In this document: one piece after another, positions 1-10,699 of the stretch
How the letters are laid out: every line of letters begins with the position of its first letter
How positions within the stretch are numbered: position 1 is the stretch's first letter
Origin: Simmondsia chinensis
Lineage: Eukaryota > Streptophyta > Magnoliopsida > Caryophyllales > Simmondsiaceae
Direction of reading: 5' to 3'
Assembly: GCA_018398585.1 (NCBI GenBank)
Contig: JAGTTD010000002.1
Coordinates: forward strand, 28,574,186 to 28,638,185
DNA length: 64,000 nucleotides
Translations under genes and position numbers: made by a program
The notes under the pieces: model-generated
Database searches by the model: none
What the model was told of the DNA's origin: nothing
Seen by the model: the letters and a program-made list of their open reading frames with translations, nothing else

Positions 1-1757
1 CCCACTTTTCTGTCGCCATCAATGGCGAGCTCCAGGGTTTCTTCCCCTCCAGCCGAGGTGTACGTCAGGGTGACCCTCTCTCTCCTTATTTGTTTGTTAT
101 TGCTATGGAGGGTCTCCGAGGGCTGCTTCGTCGTGCTATCGATGACCCGCTATTTCTCTATCATTCGTGTTGCCATCGTACTGGGTTGACACACCTGTGC
201 TTTGCTGATGACCTGATGATCTTCTATCGAGGTGATACGGGTAGTGTATATGTTGTTCATGAGGTTTTAGACAGCTTTGCTGTAGTCTTGGGGCTGTCCT
301 CAAATGCAGCGAAGAGCTCAGTTTTTCTAGCAGGGGTGGACCCTGCGACTCAGCGGGACATTTTGGGTATTCTTGGTTTCAGCCTTTGAGGGGTGCCCCG
401 TTCGATATCTGGGAGTACCACTTATCAATTCTTGGCTGCGGTACGTTGACTCCAAGCCACTTCTGGATCGCATTCTCTCTCGTATACGGCTCTGGACCTC
501 CCGTTCTCTATCATATGCTGGTCGTCTATAGCTTATCCGATCTATTCTTTTCTCCACTCAGGTCTACTGGTCATCGATCTTCATGCTCCCGAAGATGATG
601 ATCAGGAAGATCAAGTCTACTCTTGCGGCTTTCCTTTGGAGAGGATCTTCGTTAGCCTCGGGAGGGGCGAAGGTTGCTTGAAGGCACCTGTGTTACCCTC
701 GGCGAGAGGGTGGTCTTGGGCTACATCGCATTGCTGAGTGGAACCAGGCTTGGATTATGAAGCATATTTGGTTCCTCCTTTCTAACCCTTCCTCGTTATG
801 GCTGCATTGGGTTCATTTGCACCGGCTTTGAGGGAGGAGCTTCCGGACTATTCGGGCGACGAGTTCTGCTTCTTGGTGCTAGCGTCAGATTTTATCGGTC
901 TGCCACCTTTGCTCTGGTGCGATCTATCATGTCATAGGTGATGGCCTTGACACTGCCCTTTGGACTGATTACTGGCTGCCATGTGGTCGTCTTTCGGAGC
1001 GCTTCTCTGCTCGACTGCTCACCTCCTCTGGACTTCATTGGGATTCTCGGGTCTCATCCATTATTAAGGGTGGTCGGTGGAGGTTTTCACAGGGTTGTTT
1101 GGCGCTCCGACCCATCTGGGACATGATTGATTTTCGCCCTCGGGCTGGTGTAGCGGACTCCATCCGGTGGTTGGGTGACCCCTAGGGGAACTTCACCACC
1201 AAGTTTGCTTGGGAGATGTTGTGGAGCAGGAGAGAGGAGGATACCATTCACCACCTTCTGTGGTTTCAGATGCATATTCTAAGGAACTCCTTTATTCTCT
1301 GACTCGCGTCTCGGCAGCAGCTTTGGACCCGGGACTGGCTTCAGCGTTTCAGAGCATTAGAGGTTCAGAGTGTTTATGTTCTCTGCGGTTCTACCGACGA
1401 GACTCATGATCACCTTTTCTTCACCCATTCCTTTTCTTCCTCGGTCTGGAGCTTTGTCACTTCAAGTACATCTATTGCTTGGCCTACCCTTCCTTGCGAC
1501 GATCTTGTCACTTAGGCTGCTCAGCATCTCAGGGGGCAAGAGATTGGCAGTATCATTGCTCGACTCTGCCTCTCTGCTATTGTGTATACTATCTGGTACG
1601 AGCGTAACCTTCGGGTTCAGCGATCTCAGTCCAGATCAGTTGCGGCCGTACGAGAGGAGATTACGGCTTTGGTCAGGAGCCGCTTACTTGCTGCTCTTTC
1701 GTTCAGAGGAGCTCATCGTCACACCTCCTTGCTTCGGCACTGGGGTTTTGCATCTTA
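1..1757 (+). pseudogene. LINE ORF2 fragment: reverse transcriptase and RT-linked zinc-binding domain
   Basis: The product would be the LINE endonuclease/reverse transcriptase that primes on nicked chromosomal DNA; only the C-terminal half is in the window. Frame 3 opens at the left edge with RT motif GVRQGDPLSPYLF (about 55-93), then the catalytic FADDLMIF box (about 200-223), here intact. The frame ends at 387-389 with TGA, and the homologous reading resumes in another frame. Further stops occur near 532, 680, 830 and 1182. The segment around 1200-1450 reads as the zf-RVT-like region (FTTKFAWEML, later DETHDHLFF). The matching part of the copy near 61.3-64 kb confirms the frame changes. It is non-functional as it stands. 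Confidence 0.88.
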
Positions 1758-1934
1758 ATTTCCTCTTTGTTCCCTTAGTTGTACTTTGGTTGTTTTTGTA
1801 TGGAATTTGTCCGGACTTTTTTGACGTTGTTTCATATTTGTAGGCTTCGGCCGTGTCCTGGGGTATGCTCCTTGTAGTTTGTACTATTTTTCATTTCATC
1901 TATATATTTCGCTGACTTACCAAAAAAAAAAATT
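1..1934 (+). mobile_element. L1-type LINE, 3' portion (copy L)
   Basis: This is the 3' part of a plant L1-type non-LTR retrotransposon; its 5' part lies off the window. It runs from the middle of the reverse transcriptase through an RT-linked zinc-binding region to a 3' poly(A) tail of about 11 A near 1922-1932. The same family is present inverted at 61257-64000, and the two copies align by eye over nearly their full shared length. The 5-bp duplications and LTRs of LTR elements are absent, as expected for a LINE. The target-site duplication cannot be read because the 5' end is missing. Confidence 0.92.
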
Positions 1935-2049
1935 TTCTTTCTGATAGTTAATTCATTAATTTATTTATAATCCAATCGAAATAATAGCGAATTTTAATTG
2001 TATTATAATACCTAGTCTAATTTAATTAGACTAGGTATTACAAAAACCA
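1935..2049. other. AT-rich junction between LINE tail and Ogre/Tat element 1
   Basis: Short AT-rich DNA between the LINE poly(A) and the first recognisable integrase sequence of the outer Ogre/Tat element. No LTR end of the Ogre element is visible here, so its 3' end appears lost. It contains the perfect inverted repeat listed separately. Confidence 0.5.
2006..2040. repeat. Perfect 17-bp inverted repeat with 1-nt centre
   Basis: The arm TAATACCTAGTCTAATT is followed by one T and then its exact reverse complement. It would fold into a tight hairpin or cruciform. It lies just left of the truncated Ogre integrase. It could be a MITE remnant or a deletion/insertion footprint; no flanking duplication identifies it. 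Confidence 0.8.
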
Positions 2050-2708
2050 CTTTCTAGACTATATCTTTTAAGTCAACAGAACTAGGGTTGACACATTTGT
2101 TGTAAGCTTTGGCCGCCCTCTTCTTCTGTGATCCCAACTTTTGAAGAGCATCAATCCCAGCTTGATGTAAGTTAGTCAATTCGTCAATCATAGCCTGCTC
2201 ATACTCAAGTTTAGAAAACCTCCCTTGATGAGCCAGTCTAATAGATTGAACCATTACTTCCATAGGGAGCAGGGCATCATGGCCATATGTTAAATGGAAG
2301 GGCGTACTCCTAGTTGCATCTCGTTTAGACGTCTTATAAGCCCAAACAGTTTCCAGTAGTAGTTCATGCCAATTCTTGGGATTGTCCTCGATCATCTTTT
2401 CAATATTGGCCTTTAGAATCTTGTTGGTTAACTCTACCTGGCCATTGGCTTAAGCAGAGTAAGGGGTTGGGTTCAAGATTGTTATGTTGAAACTCTTGGT
2501 AAACTTCTTAACTTTAGCTCCATTGAACACTCTTGCTTGGTCTACGGTAATGGTTTCTGGGATACCAAACCTACATAGGATGTATTCTTTGATAAAATCA
2601 ATCACGTCTTGTTGATTAATATTCCTATATGGCTTAGCCTCTACCCACTTTGTGAAATAACCTAAGGCCACAAGAATGTAAGAGTGTTGGTTGCTTAAAG
2701 GAGAATTA
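2050..2708 (-). pseudogene. Ogre 1 integrase, core and C-terminal part
   Basis: Encodes the DDE integrase that joins the element DNA to the chromosome. The segment 2450-2671 shows the core beginning with YFTKWVEAKPY, the second catalytic aspartate position (TITVDQARVFNG, where NG normally follows TD) and TPYSA, where a TAA interrupts the HPQANGQVE-type stretch. The segment 2054-2395 gives the C-terminal part (ETVWAYKTSKRDATRSTPF, LTYGHDALLPMEV). It is cut on the right at 2708 by element A; the N-terminal HHCC part lies beyond A at 7911-8300. The stop and the loss of the 3' end make it inactive. Confidence 0.85.
2704..2708. repeat. Target-site duplication of element A, left copy (AATTA)
   Basis: AATTA directly precedes the TG of the left LTR and is repeated directly after the CA of the right LTR at 7911-7915. 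Five bp is the usual size for Ty3/gypsy integrase. Confidence 0.93.
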
Positions 2709-3282
2709 TGTTAAGGTTTCAACGATTGATCTTGAACCTCAACCTTGGTTGGGATAGGTAGAGTATGAGATGAGAAGAGAATATAGAGTTGAGATGAGAT
2801 AAGAAGGGAAAGGAGATGAGCAGTAGAGAGAGATATCAAAAGATGTCAATTCATTCATCAAAATTGTTGTCATGAGGATTACAACTAGAGCCATCTATTT
2901 ATACTACTAATCCTCTAGGATGGCTCACTCCAAAATATCTAGAGATACATTGCATTTGGACCCAAAGAGCTAACCTACTCAACCACCAGCGAACTAACTA
3001 GCCGCCACCCTTGACCGGCATTGACCTCCTAAGCAAGACCACACTAAGGCTCACTTATTACATGACTTAACAAGAGGCTTATGCAACTAATTACATCAAG
3101 ACTCAATCTAGATACAATATCAACGAGCTAATACAACTCCATCCACTAGATTCAGCATCTTATTACATTTCTTAAGCTAACAAGTATCCAACAGCAACAA
3201 GCACACGCAGCAGCAGCATAATAGCAGCTAGACAACAGCCCAAACAACAACAGTCCATGCCTTGGATTCTCGGTTCATAACA
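2709..3282 (-). repeat. 3' LTR of element A
   Basis: 574 bp, starting TGTTAAGG and ending ATAACA on the plus strand. A TATA-like CTATTTATA (minus-strand TATAAATAG) lies at 2895-2903. The CT-rich downstream tract reads as GAGA-rich sequence on the plus strand. It pairs with the copy at 7340-7910. Confidence 0.93.
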
Positions 3283-3298
3283 TTCCCTTCCCCTTGAA
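3283..3298 (-). promoter_or_regulatory. Polypurine tract of element A
   Basis: On the minus strand AAGGGGAAGGGAA directly precedes the TGTTATGA start of the 3' LTR. It primes plus-strand DNA synthesis. The same tract occurs in element C (25304-25318) and a close form in B (18352-18367). Confidence 0.88.
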
Positions 3299-3350
3299 AA
3301 CATTCTTGTCCTCAAGAATAGAAGAGAGTTGTAATAATGAAGAACACTTA

Positions 3351-6256
3351 TTACATATGAAAACATAGCTGAAGTAATGAATTCTTGCTGAAATTTCTGC
3401 AGCTAAAGAGCATTTGGGTGCTGAAGTTATTGCACTGGAATTCGATGAAATGTGTTGCCACTGTAATGAACCAATTGAGGAAGTAACTCTGACATGCAGC
3501 AAGTACATGAGGATGGCATCTTGTCTTGATACAATGCTTGCATTTGAAAGTATAATATTCTTCAGGAGGTCTACAACGATCAAACCAAACATCACAACCC
3601 CTCATGAAGCCTTTAACACAGCCCAAACTTCTATCTTGCTGCTGAGAATCACAAAATGCAGCAACAATTCTGTCATCTTGCTGGTAAAATGATGCATAAC
3701 AGAGTTTAAAAGTCATCAAACGCATACAACTGCACATGAAGTTCTTAAGCATCTCCAGAGGCCTTCCAAACTCAAACCAAGAGAACCAAGCATCTAATTC
3801 TGCTTGTAAACATTCCCCATTGCTGCTTCAATAGCCCAATTTCCTGATTATGGAAACAAAACACATCGAAATCCAATAAGGATGCAGCTGTAAATCCTTC
3901 GTCTTGGATCTTATCCAAAATTTGTATTGCTTACACATCCACATACTAGACCAACTTAGATCATGCTCAAAAAACTCTTGATTGTTTCCCAAATCCACAT
4001 GATTAGCTGCAGAACCCAGAATTTCAGCAATGCAAACCCGGTGTCACTCATAATGACATATTTCAGCTCGATTTATGTCCCTATGGAAGCTCATTGATAC
4101 GAACAAGTTATGACATCTTCCCAAAATCATTATAGCACCAATCACATTCCATTTGAGCAACTCATTAACTGCTGTCAATGAAAAAATTGTAATTCCCCAC
4201 AAACTTTCAGCAGTTTCTGCTTCTATTGCTTGACCCTTGATTGTGAGCTTGTAAGATCTGAAATTTTCAGCCACTTCTTCCCAAACTCTTGTATAGATCA
4301 CACAAATTAGGAGTTCATAAATCATTGTTGAATGCCAATTGCACAATGTCATAACTTGAACACCCAAAACATTCCAATCGACACTATCAATGCTGTAGCA
4401 CACAAATTCCAACATATTCTCAAGTCTTTCCTGGATCCAAAGCTCTTCCAGCCACCAAATATTCCTCAAATGATCAAGCTTTGCTTCCTTTTCAACCATC
4501 TCAAGCATGAGTAACAAATATAGTAAGTGAAAATACCAACAGAATTCTTGAACAGCTTTAAACTTCTTCAAAATCAGAGTTGATTTGTTCCAAACTTCTT
4601 TGCTGATATTTATTCTGATTTTAGCTGGAGTTTTCCTCAATCTTGCATTGATCTTTTCCATCCAAACATTAAGAAGATATTGCAGCTTATGCATATGATT
4701 TTTCCATTCAGATCCATCACTGCAGATCACCTCAAACACATTCACGTTCTGCTTCTGACCAGGGAGCTTCAGTTGCTGTTGGTACTCATTTTCCAATGCT
4801 ATCAACTTGGTCTTGACATGGCTTTGCACACCAGTTGTGAGGTCATACCAGCAGCCCAACATATCTTCAGACCATCCACAGTACCTCAACCAACTAACAG
4901 CAATTACCAATCCTTCAAGGAGAAACTTCCGTATGAACCGAAACAACACCAATTCGGAAACAATTGAGACTTTAATTACACGATCTGAATTTTGTAGCCT
5001 GCAACATGCAAAAGTCATTCCCACACAGCTTGCTTTGATGTTAACTTCATCATGACCCACAGCCACTACTATTTTTTCACCATAGCTTGCACTGGCACTG
5101 AGTTGTTCATCATCTAACAGTAGCACAGCTTTTCCAACCACTTGTAATTCATCCTTTCCCGGATCAAAGGGACTTCCAACTTCAAACACACCAGTTAAAG
5201 CACCTATTGTACTGATTTTGGTCTGAACAGAATTCAGCTCCAGCACATTACTGAAATTATACACCTCCAACAACTCAATTGCTTGTATAGGCACAATGCT
5301 TCTCCTTTGTTTAACCTTGAAATGCACTCTTGCAGCTTGATTAATTCTTTTCAGTAGAAAATCAAACCTTTTTGTCTTCATATATACTTGAAAATCTTCT
5401 CCCGAATCAGGAGGCAAGTCGTCATAAGAGTGTACATTTGAATACTCCATTTCTCTACTCCAAGAACCTTGCAATGTATCAATTGCATCACTACCAACAC
5501 AAAGTAATTGCTGATTACGAGTATCAAGATGCCTTGGAGAAGTGTTTAACATGATTTGTGGTGCTTTCATTGTCCCTGCAGCAGTAACATCAAAATTTTC
5601 AGCAAGATACTTCGGGTCGGCATAGCTCTCTGCTTGATTACTTGCAAAGACTTCATAGTGATCCACTTGTAACATCAAATCATCCTTATGAGATCATGAC
5701 TCAATCATTGACTTGTCATGCTTCAATTTCTGCTTAGTAATCTTCTTTTTACCCAAAAAATCCTTCAACGCTTCATTAAGATGGTTCCTCTTCGCCTTAT
5801 TCTTTGCTTTCTTTAACATCCCTTTGACATGAAAATCGTATTTCCATTCAGGATGCATGTCATATTGTGCCTCAATATCCGCAAGATACTCTAACTCAAG
5901 CAAAGAGTCTTCATAAGGATCATCTTGCTCAAACTCAGGTACTTCTAACTTGTGTTCATCAATTTCGGCATTGTCGTGGTGTTGAATTCATCTTCAACAA
6001 CAACTGTTTCTATTACAGCTTCCTCCTGGTGCTCAATCAATGATTCTCCTTGCTTGTTAATCGGATCCTGCAAATTCACAAGCTTTGCTTCATTTTGCTG
6101 CCAACGATCTTCTTTATTCGAATCCTTTCCCAGCAATAGTGTCAAGATTCGATCCATTTTGTTATTTAAGTCCTGAAAACTATTAATAATGACATAGTGA
6201 GGTCCGGTTGTAGCATTTGCTCCAGCTTTCGATCAAGTTCTCACTCCATCAGCCAT
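3351..6256 (-). pseudogene. Element A long ORF, about 970 codons, unknown protein
   Basis: One reading frame can be followed from the ATG at 6254-6256 (MADGVRT, then a stop, then SKAGANATTG, a gag-like beginning) to a TAA at 3351-3353. It is interrupted by one frameshift near 5970 and by in-frame stops near 6234, at 5694-5696, 4044-4046 and 3828-3830. Every one of these is TGA, as expected if CGA arginine codons decayed through methyl-CpG. The longest clean run is 544 codons (4044-5678). The N-terminal third is acidic and then lysine-rich (FLGKKKITKQKLKH). The C-terminal part has several Cys/His (CKHCIKTRCHPH) but no canonical CCHC knuckle. I recognise no protease, RT, RNase H or integrase motif. 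Just downstream a LEDKNVFKGKG-like reading abuts the PPT, as in chromovirus ends. A divergent gag or a captured gene are both possible. Confidence 0.7.
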
Positions 6257-7324
6257 TTTGCAATGGACAACAAAACTTCGATTTGGAATCAGCTCCGTTC
6301 GCAGAATACAAGTTCGAAAATCGCAGAAGTGTGAAACCTGGTTCGCAACTCTTCAACAACCAATTGCTTAATGAAGTTCTACTCCTTTGTTCACACAACA
6401 ATCAGCTACTATCGATTCCACAATCATCACGGATTCCAAACCCTAGTATGCAAAGTTTGCGTACAAACCCTAACTTCAAACAATTTCTGGCAGAGATGCT
6501 ACCTTGAATAATTCCAAGACTAAGAATCTAAAATAGGTTCGATCTTTGTTTGTAATGATGATTTAAACACATGATTCACCATAATCTTCAAGAACGAAGT
6601 AGAATTTCACACTTTCGGTGCTCAGTTCGTTGTCAGATTTTCGCCTAACCAATTCTCCACTCAATAACATATAATTCTTAAGAATCAAACGCAGATTATG
6701 ATGAATTCTCACCACTTCTATGCTTATCAACACAATTTCATCACAATCCAACAACAAAAGCAGATTCAGATCGAATATGAACTTGTAGTTCAGAAAGCAG
6801 TTACCTCAACCTCAACTTTCTGAATTGTAGAACCTGAAATCACCTCAATGCAACTTGTTTCTGATCTTTTGATGATGATCAAGTGTAATGTTGATCAATT
6901 AGCATCACATAAACTCCTTCTCAACAAATTAGTTGAATATTTGATCAAGATCAATTATACTTAGCCATACTGCAGTAACTAATACCTTGCTTCAGCCTCA
7001 AATTCAGCTGCTAATGCTTGATCAATCCTATGGAATTCAATCTGAATTAGCTTTAATGCTGAATGTACTCAAGAAATACTGATCACTTGAACTTTCTTCA
7101 ATGTAATTCGATCAATTTTAATCCCAACCGAAAACAATTCCCAGGCCTTGCAGTTCACAAATGCAGTAACCTCCAAAATTCAATTCAAAATGCAGAATTG
7201 AATTCCTCAATGCAAAAAAACTGAACTAAATTAGTACCAAAACTGTTTTTATTGATTAATTGCAATACAATTAATCATATTTTGTATTTTTTCGGATATG
7301 AGCTTGATTCGGAAGCCAAATCAA
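6257..7324 (-). other. Leader region of element A between PBS and long ORF
   Basis: About 1.07 kb of AT-rich leader between the primer-binding site and the first ATG. No convincing coding frame is seen. Leaders of this length occur in other plant LTR elements. Confidence 0.6.
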
Positions 7325-7338
7325 GGCTTTGATACCAA
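7325..7338 (-). promoter_or_regulatory. Primer-binding site of element A (tRNA-iMet type)
   Basis: On the minus strand the sequence is TTGGTATCAAAGCC, one base after the 5' LTR end. It matches the plant initiator-methionine tRNA primer site used by B and C (TTGGTATCAGAGCC) except for one base. It fixes the element's orientation as minus. Confidence 0.92.
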
Positions 7339-7339
7339 T

Positions 7340-7910
7340 TGTTAAGGTTTCAACGATTGATCTTGAACCTCAACCTTGGTTGGGATAGGTAGAGTATGAG
7401 ATGAGAAGAGAATATAGAGTTGAGATGAGATAAGAAGGGAAAGGAGATGAGAAGTAGAGAGAGATATCAAAAGATATCAATTCATTCATCAAAATTGTTG
7501 TCATGAGGATTACAACTAGAGCCATCTATTTATACTACTAATCCTCTAGGATGGCTCACTCCAAAATATCTAGAGATACATTGCATTTGGACCCAAAGAG
7601 CTAACCTACTCAACCACTAGCTAACTAACTAGCCGCCACCCTTGACCGACATTGACCTCCTAAGCAAGACCACACTAAGGCTTACTTATTACATGACTTA
7701 ACAAGAGACTTATGCAACTAATTACATCAATACTCAATCTAGATACAATATCAACAAGCTAATACAGCTCCATCCACTAGATTCAGCATCTTATTACATT
7801 TCTTAAGCTAATAAGTATCCAACAGCAACAAGCACACGCAGCAGCAACATAGCAGCTAGATGACAGCCCAAATAACAATAGCCCATGCCTTGGATTCTCG
7901 GTTCACAACA
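7340..7910 (-). repeat. 5' LTR of element A
   Basis: 571 bp, TGTTAAGG to ACAACA on the plus strand, with a minus-strand TATA box (TATAAATAG) at 7526-7534. It differs from the left LTR by scattered substitutions and small indels only. Confidence 0.93.
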
Positions 7911-8492
7911 AATTACTTTCTCCTATGATGTCTATAGCCCAACCTCTTAATGGCCGGGGTGTTTGACAATTGCATGCATTTTGGCCGCAGGGATTCTTGG
8001 CGCACGACCATGTGTCAGGCATGCTCTGCACCCCATGGCATAGTTTATGCAACCATCCATCATTGATGGCTAGTTATAGCCATAATGTCTTATGAGCTAG
8101 TGCATTTTGTTGGCAGTAAGATGGGACCAATAGATACCCTTATGGACCCCTACCATCACTGGTATTGCTTTGTCAAAATCAAGGCACTTGAGAAGCACCC
8201 CACTAGCGCCCCTTTTATATAAGTCTCCAGATTCATCATCAAGATGGAATCTATAAGCCCTCCGCTTCAACTTTTTATCCTTAATGTAGTCTTAAGGGTT
8301 CTTGAAGTAATCCAATAGAGGCTCCCTCCAGTCCCCATGTTGACTCAGGACAATTTGATGGGTTTCAAAGCATTCTAAGTGTTCACTTGGCATTACTTTG
8401 CTTCCAAGAAAGAAAGAATCAATGGACTTAATGTCATGGTCTAAGACTTTGGTTTTAATGACAATGGTTTCTTCGCACCAAGTCCTGGGCAA
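7911..8492 (-). pseudogene. Ogre 1 integrase N-terminal part and RNase H-integrase linker
   Basis: This continues the integrase cut by element A. Minus-strand reading gives the linker with WREPLLDYFKNP (8292-8330), then DLYKRGASGVLLKCL and a degraded HHCC zinc region (VHKGIY..SHL.ANKMH, later CRAC). It ends in DIIGESN, which joins YFTKWVEAKPY across the A insertion. Stops and frameshifts are present. The retained order linker-zinc-core is normal for Ty3/gypsy. Confidence 0.75.
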
Positions 8493-8560
8493 TTTATACC
8501 CTGATGTTAACCGGCCAGGTCATTGGCTGCTTTGTTTTGTTCTCTAGATATATGCTCAAG

Positions 8561-9613
8561 CTACACACCATTGAATTTGCTCAATAGCTTTTGCATTACT
8601 GGTAAAAATCGATTCGAGATAGTACTCAAACATTTAAATTCCTCTTTTACATGGCAAATTACCAACTGCGAATGCCCCTTGATGATAACATTGATGACTT
8701 TCATTTCCAGTAGAGTTTGTAGGCCTATTATCAATGCCTCATTCTCTGCCATGTTGTTTGAACATTTGCAAACCAAAGTAACGACCAATTAGGTAATGAT
8801 ACTAGCAAGAGATTCTATCAGAATTCCAACTCCGGCACTTAAATTGCTCCTTAATCCATCGAAGAATAACTTCCAAGGGACCATTTCCACTACCAAGAGT
8901 TGGTCTGGCTCAAAATCCAAGCCAGTATTAATGTCAGGTAACGTTTTTCTCTTTACTTACTTTTGTGATATGTAAACCAACTCAAATGAAAGTAGAGCTA
9001 TACTCCACGTGTTCAACCTTCCCCTCATAAATGGTCTATCTAACATGTATTTAAGGACATCTGTATGAGAAACTACATATATAGTAAATGCCAAGAACTA
9101 ATGTCTTAATTTTAATGATGCATGGAATAATGATAGAAACAATTTCTCAATCGAAGAGTAATTTATTTCACATTCATTTAAGCAACGGCTAAGGTAGAAC
9201 ATAGCCTATTCAAATCCTTACTCATTGTCCTGTACAAGCAAACAACCAGCAGATTCCTCACAAGCAGTGATATAGATCTTCATAGGTTTGCCCTGCTTTG
9301 GTGGAATAAGAACTGGAGGCCTAATCAAGTATTCCTTGATGGCCTTGAAGATTGCTTGATGTGGCTCCTCCCACTTGAAGTCCTTCTTATATTTGAGCCT
9401 TAGTAGTGGATAGAAGACTTTTGTTTTTCTTACGACATTTCTAATAAACTTGGCCTTTAAGAGCCTTTCAATCTCTTCCTTGATCAAATCGATAACTTGT
9501 TGGGACATTCTCCTTTGAACCTGAATGATGGGTCTCAAACTTGGCTTGATAAGAAAGCCTATGCTGAACCACCTTTCTGTATAGGCTAGGCATCTCATGA
9601 TGATCCCAAGCAA
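8561..9613 (-). pseudogene. Ogre 1 RT remnant and RNase H, RT core deleted
   Basis: The open stretch 9218-9613 starts with the N-terminal edge of RT (KPSLRPIIQVQRRMSQQVI, EEIERLLKAKFIRNV) and passes straight into the post-RT segment (KTKVFYPLLRLKYKK, PPVLIPPKQGKPM). The RT palm with its catalytic aspartates is therefore missing by an internal deletion, which I estimate at about 170-200 codons. RNase H follows at 8561-8788 (AENEALIIGLQTLLEMKV), where the conserved GDSQLVI reads GHSQLVI, a lost catalytic Asp. It cannot be active. Confidence 0.8.
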
Positions 9614-10182
9614 AACAATCCTTGAATTCGCGAAGCAAAGTCAGGTACTACTTTCTCCACTCTTGAGAAAGTAGAGCACTCATAAAGATAGGTCTTGGGT
9701 CTTTTGTAAAGCCCAAACCTCGAGGAGAGGATCTGGGACTTCAACCCTCAAATCCTCTATTTTGACTGGTGTGTCATTTCAGTTAAAGAGTTCCAGCTCC
9801 TCTTTTTGTGCAGCATGAACCTAGAAACCATTAAAAGGTTACTTGGCCAAAAGCTAATCCTCAGCATGCCACCATGAAACTTGCTAGTGTTGAGAAAATG
9901 GCCTTTTAGGCCATTAACGGGAGGTCTTGAACCCTCTGTATTGGGGTTCTGGCATGCCTTGGAAATCTCCTTCTTCAAGAAGAACACTCATGCATCCCCA
10001 GGAATCTGAGTCTTCAAACTCTACATCTAATTGACCAACCTTAGCCACAGTCAATGGGCTGTCAAGGATGGAAATCGTGTCTTGTCATTGGGTAGATTGT
10101 GGAGTGGTCCTTTTATCATCAAGTGGTCCCACGCCATCTTCGTAAACTTTTGACTCTAGTTGTTAGAGCAAGCTATGAATGG

Positions 10183-10578
10183 CTATTCTCTTCTTACATA
10201 ATTGTCCTGGTTCCATAAGATTAACAACTGGTGAATTGAGGAAGGGATATAATAATTGGCATGTAACCAATCTCTCCTAAGCAAAGCATTGTAACTCGAT
10301 GGAGTATCCACTGTAAAGAAAGCTATTAGCTTACTTAGGCTACCAACTATCAAGTCAATTGGAATGACACCTTCGGATTTAGTAGTAGCTCCAGAAAAGC
10401 CATAGATTGCAACATCCAATGTGATTAGATCATCCCAAGATTTATAAATGACCCTCAACATAAATATAGGAAGAATGTTGATGGCCACGCCGTTGTCCAC
10501 CAAGACCTTATTCACCAAGATGCCATCAAATTTGGCCTTTATGTGTTTATTAGCAGTATTAGGACCATCAAACATCAT
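10183..10578 (-). pseudogene. Ogre 1 aspartic protease region
   Basis: The frame shows a retroviral-type protease with IKAKFDGILVNKVLVDNGVAINILP (about residues 13-37 of the open stretch). The usual DSG/DGG triad is DNG here. It is followed by VDTPSSYNALLRRDWLHA, matching the conserved SYNALLGRDWLH flap-end motif. The region 9620-10180 between it and the RT edge keeps only frameshifted linker fragments. The normal job is processing of the gag-pol polyprotein; broken flanks make it non-functional. Confidence 0.78.
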
Positions 10579-10699
10579 CTTTATTATGTCAGGTGATTCA
10601 TCATGCGATTTGAGTGTTAGGGCATTAATTTTAAAAGAAAAGGGGTTAAGGTTACCTTTGGTGGCTGCTACCTAAGCTACAAGCTCCACTTGAGAATCT

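Larger units (their letters stand above)
2709..7910 (-). mobile_element. Complete non-autonomous LTR retrotransposon A (5.2 kb)
   Basis: Two LTRs (2709-3282 and 7340-7910) start TG and end CA. They flank an internal region with a tRNA-iMet-type primer site and a polypurine tract, both on the minus strand. The 5-bp duplication AATTA lies at 2704-2708 and 7911-7915. It sits inside the Ogre 1 integrase. There is no recognisable zinc knuckle, protease, RT or integrase; instead one very long unknown frame (6256 to 3351). The LTR pair differs at only a few sites per 150 bp by eye, so insertion was fairly recent. Confidence 0.93.

Noticed and set aside
3414..5055. Plus-strand open stretches within element A (e.g. 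3414-3692, 4680-5055)
   Set aside because: They lie antisense to the long minus-strand frame, have no motifs, and are the expected shadows of a real frame.
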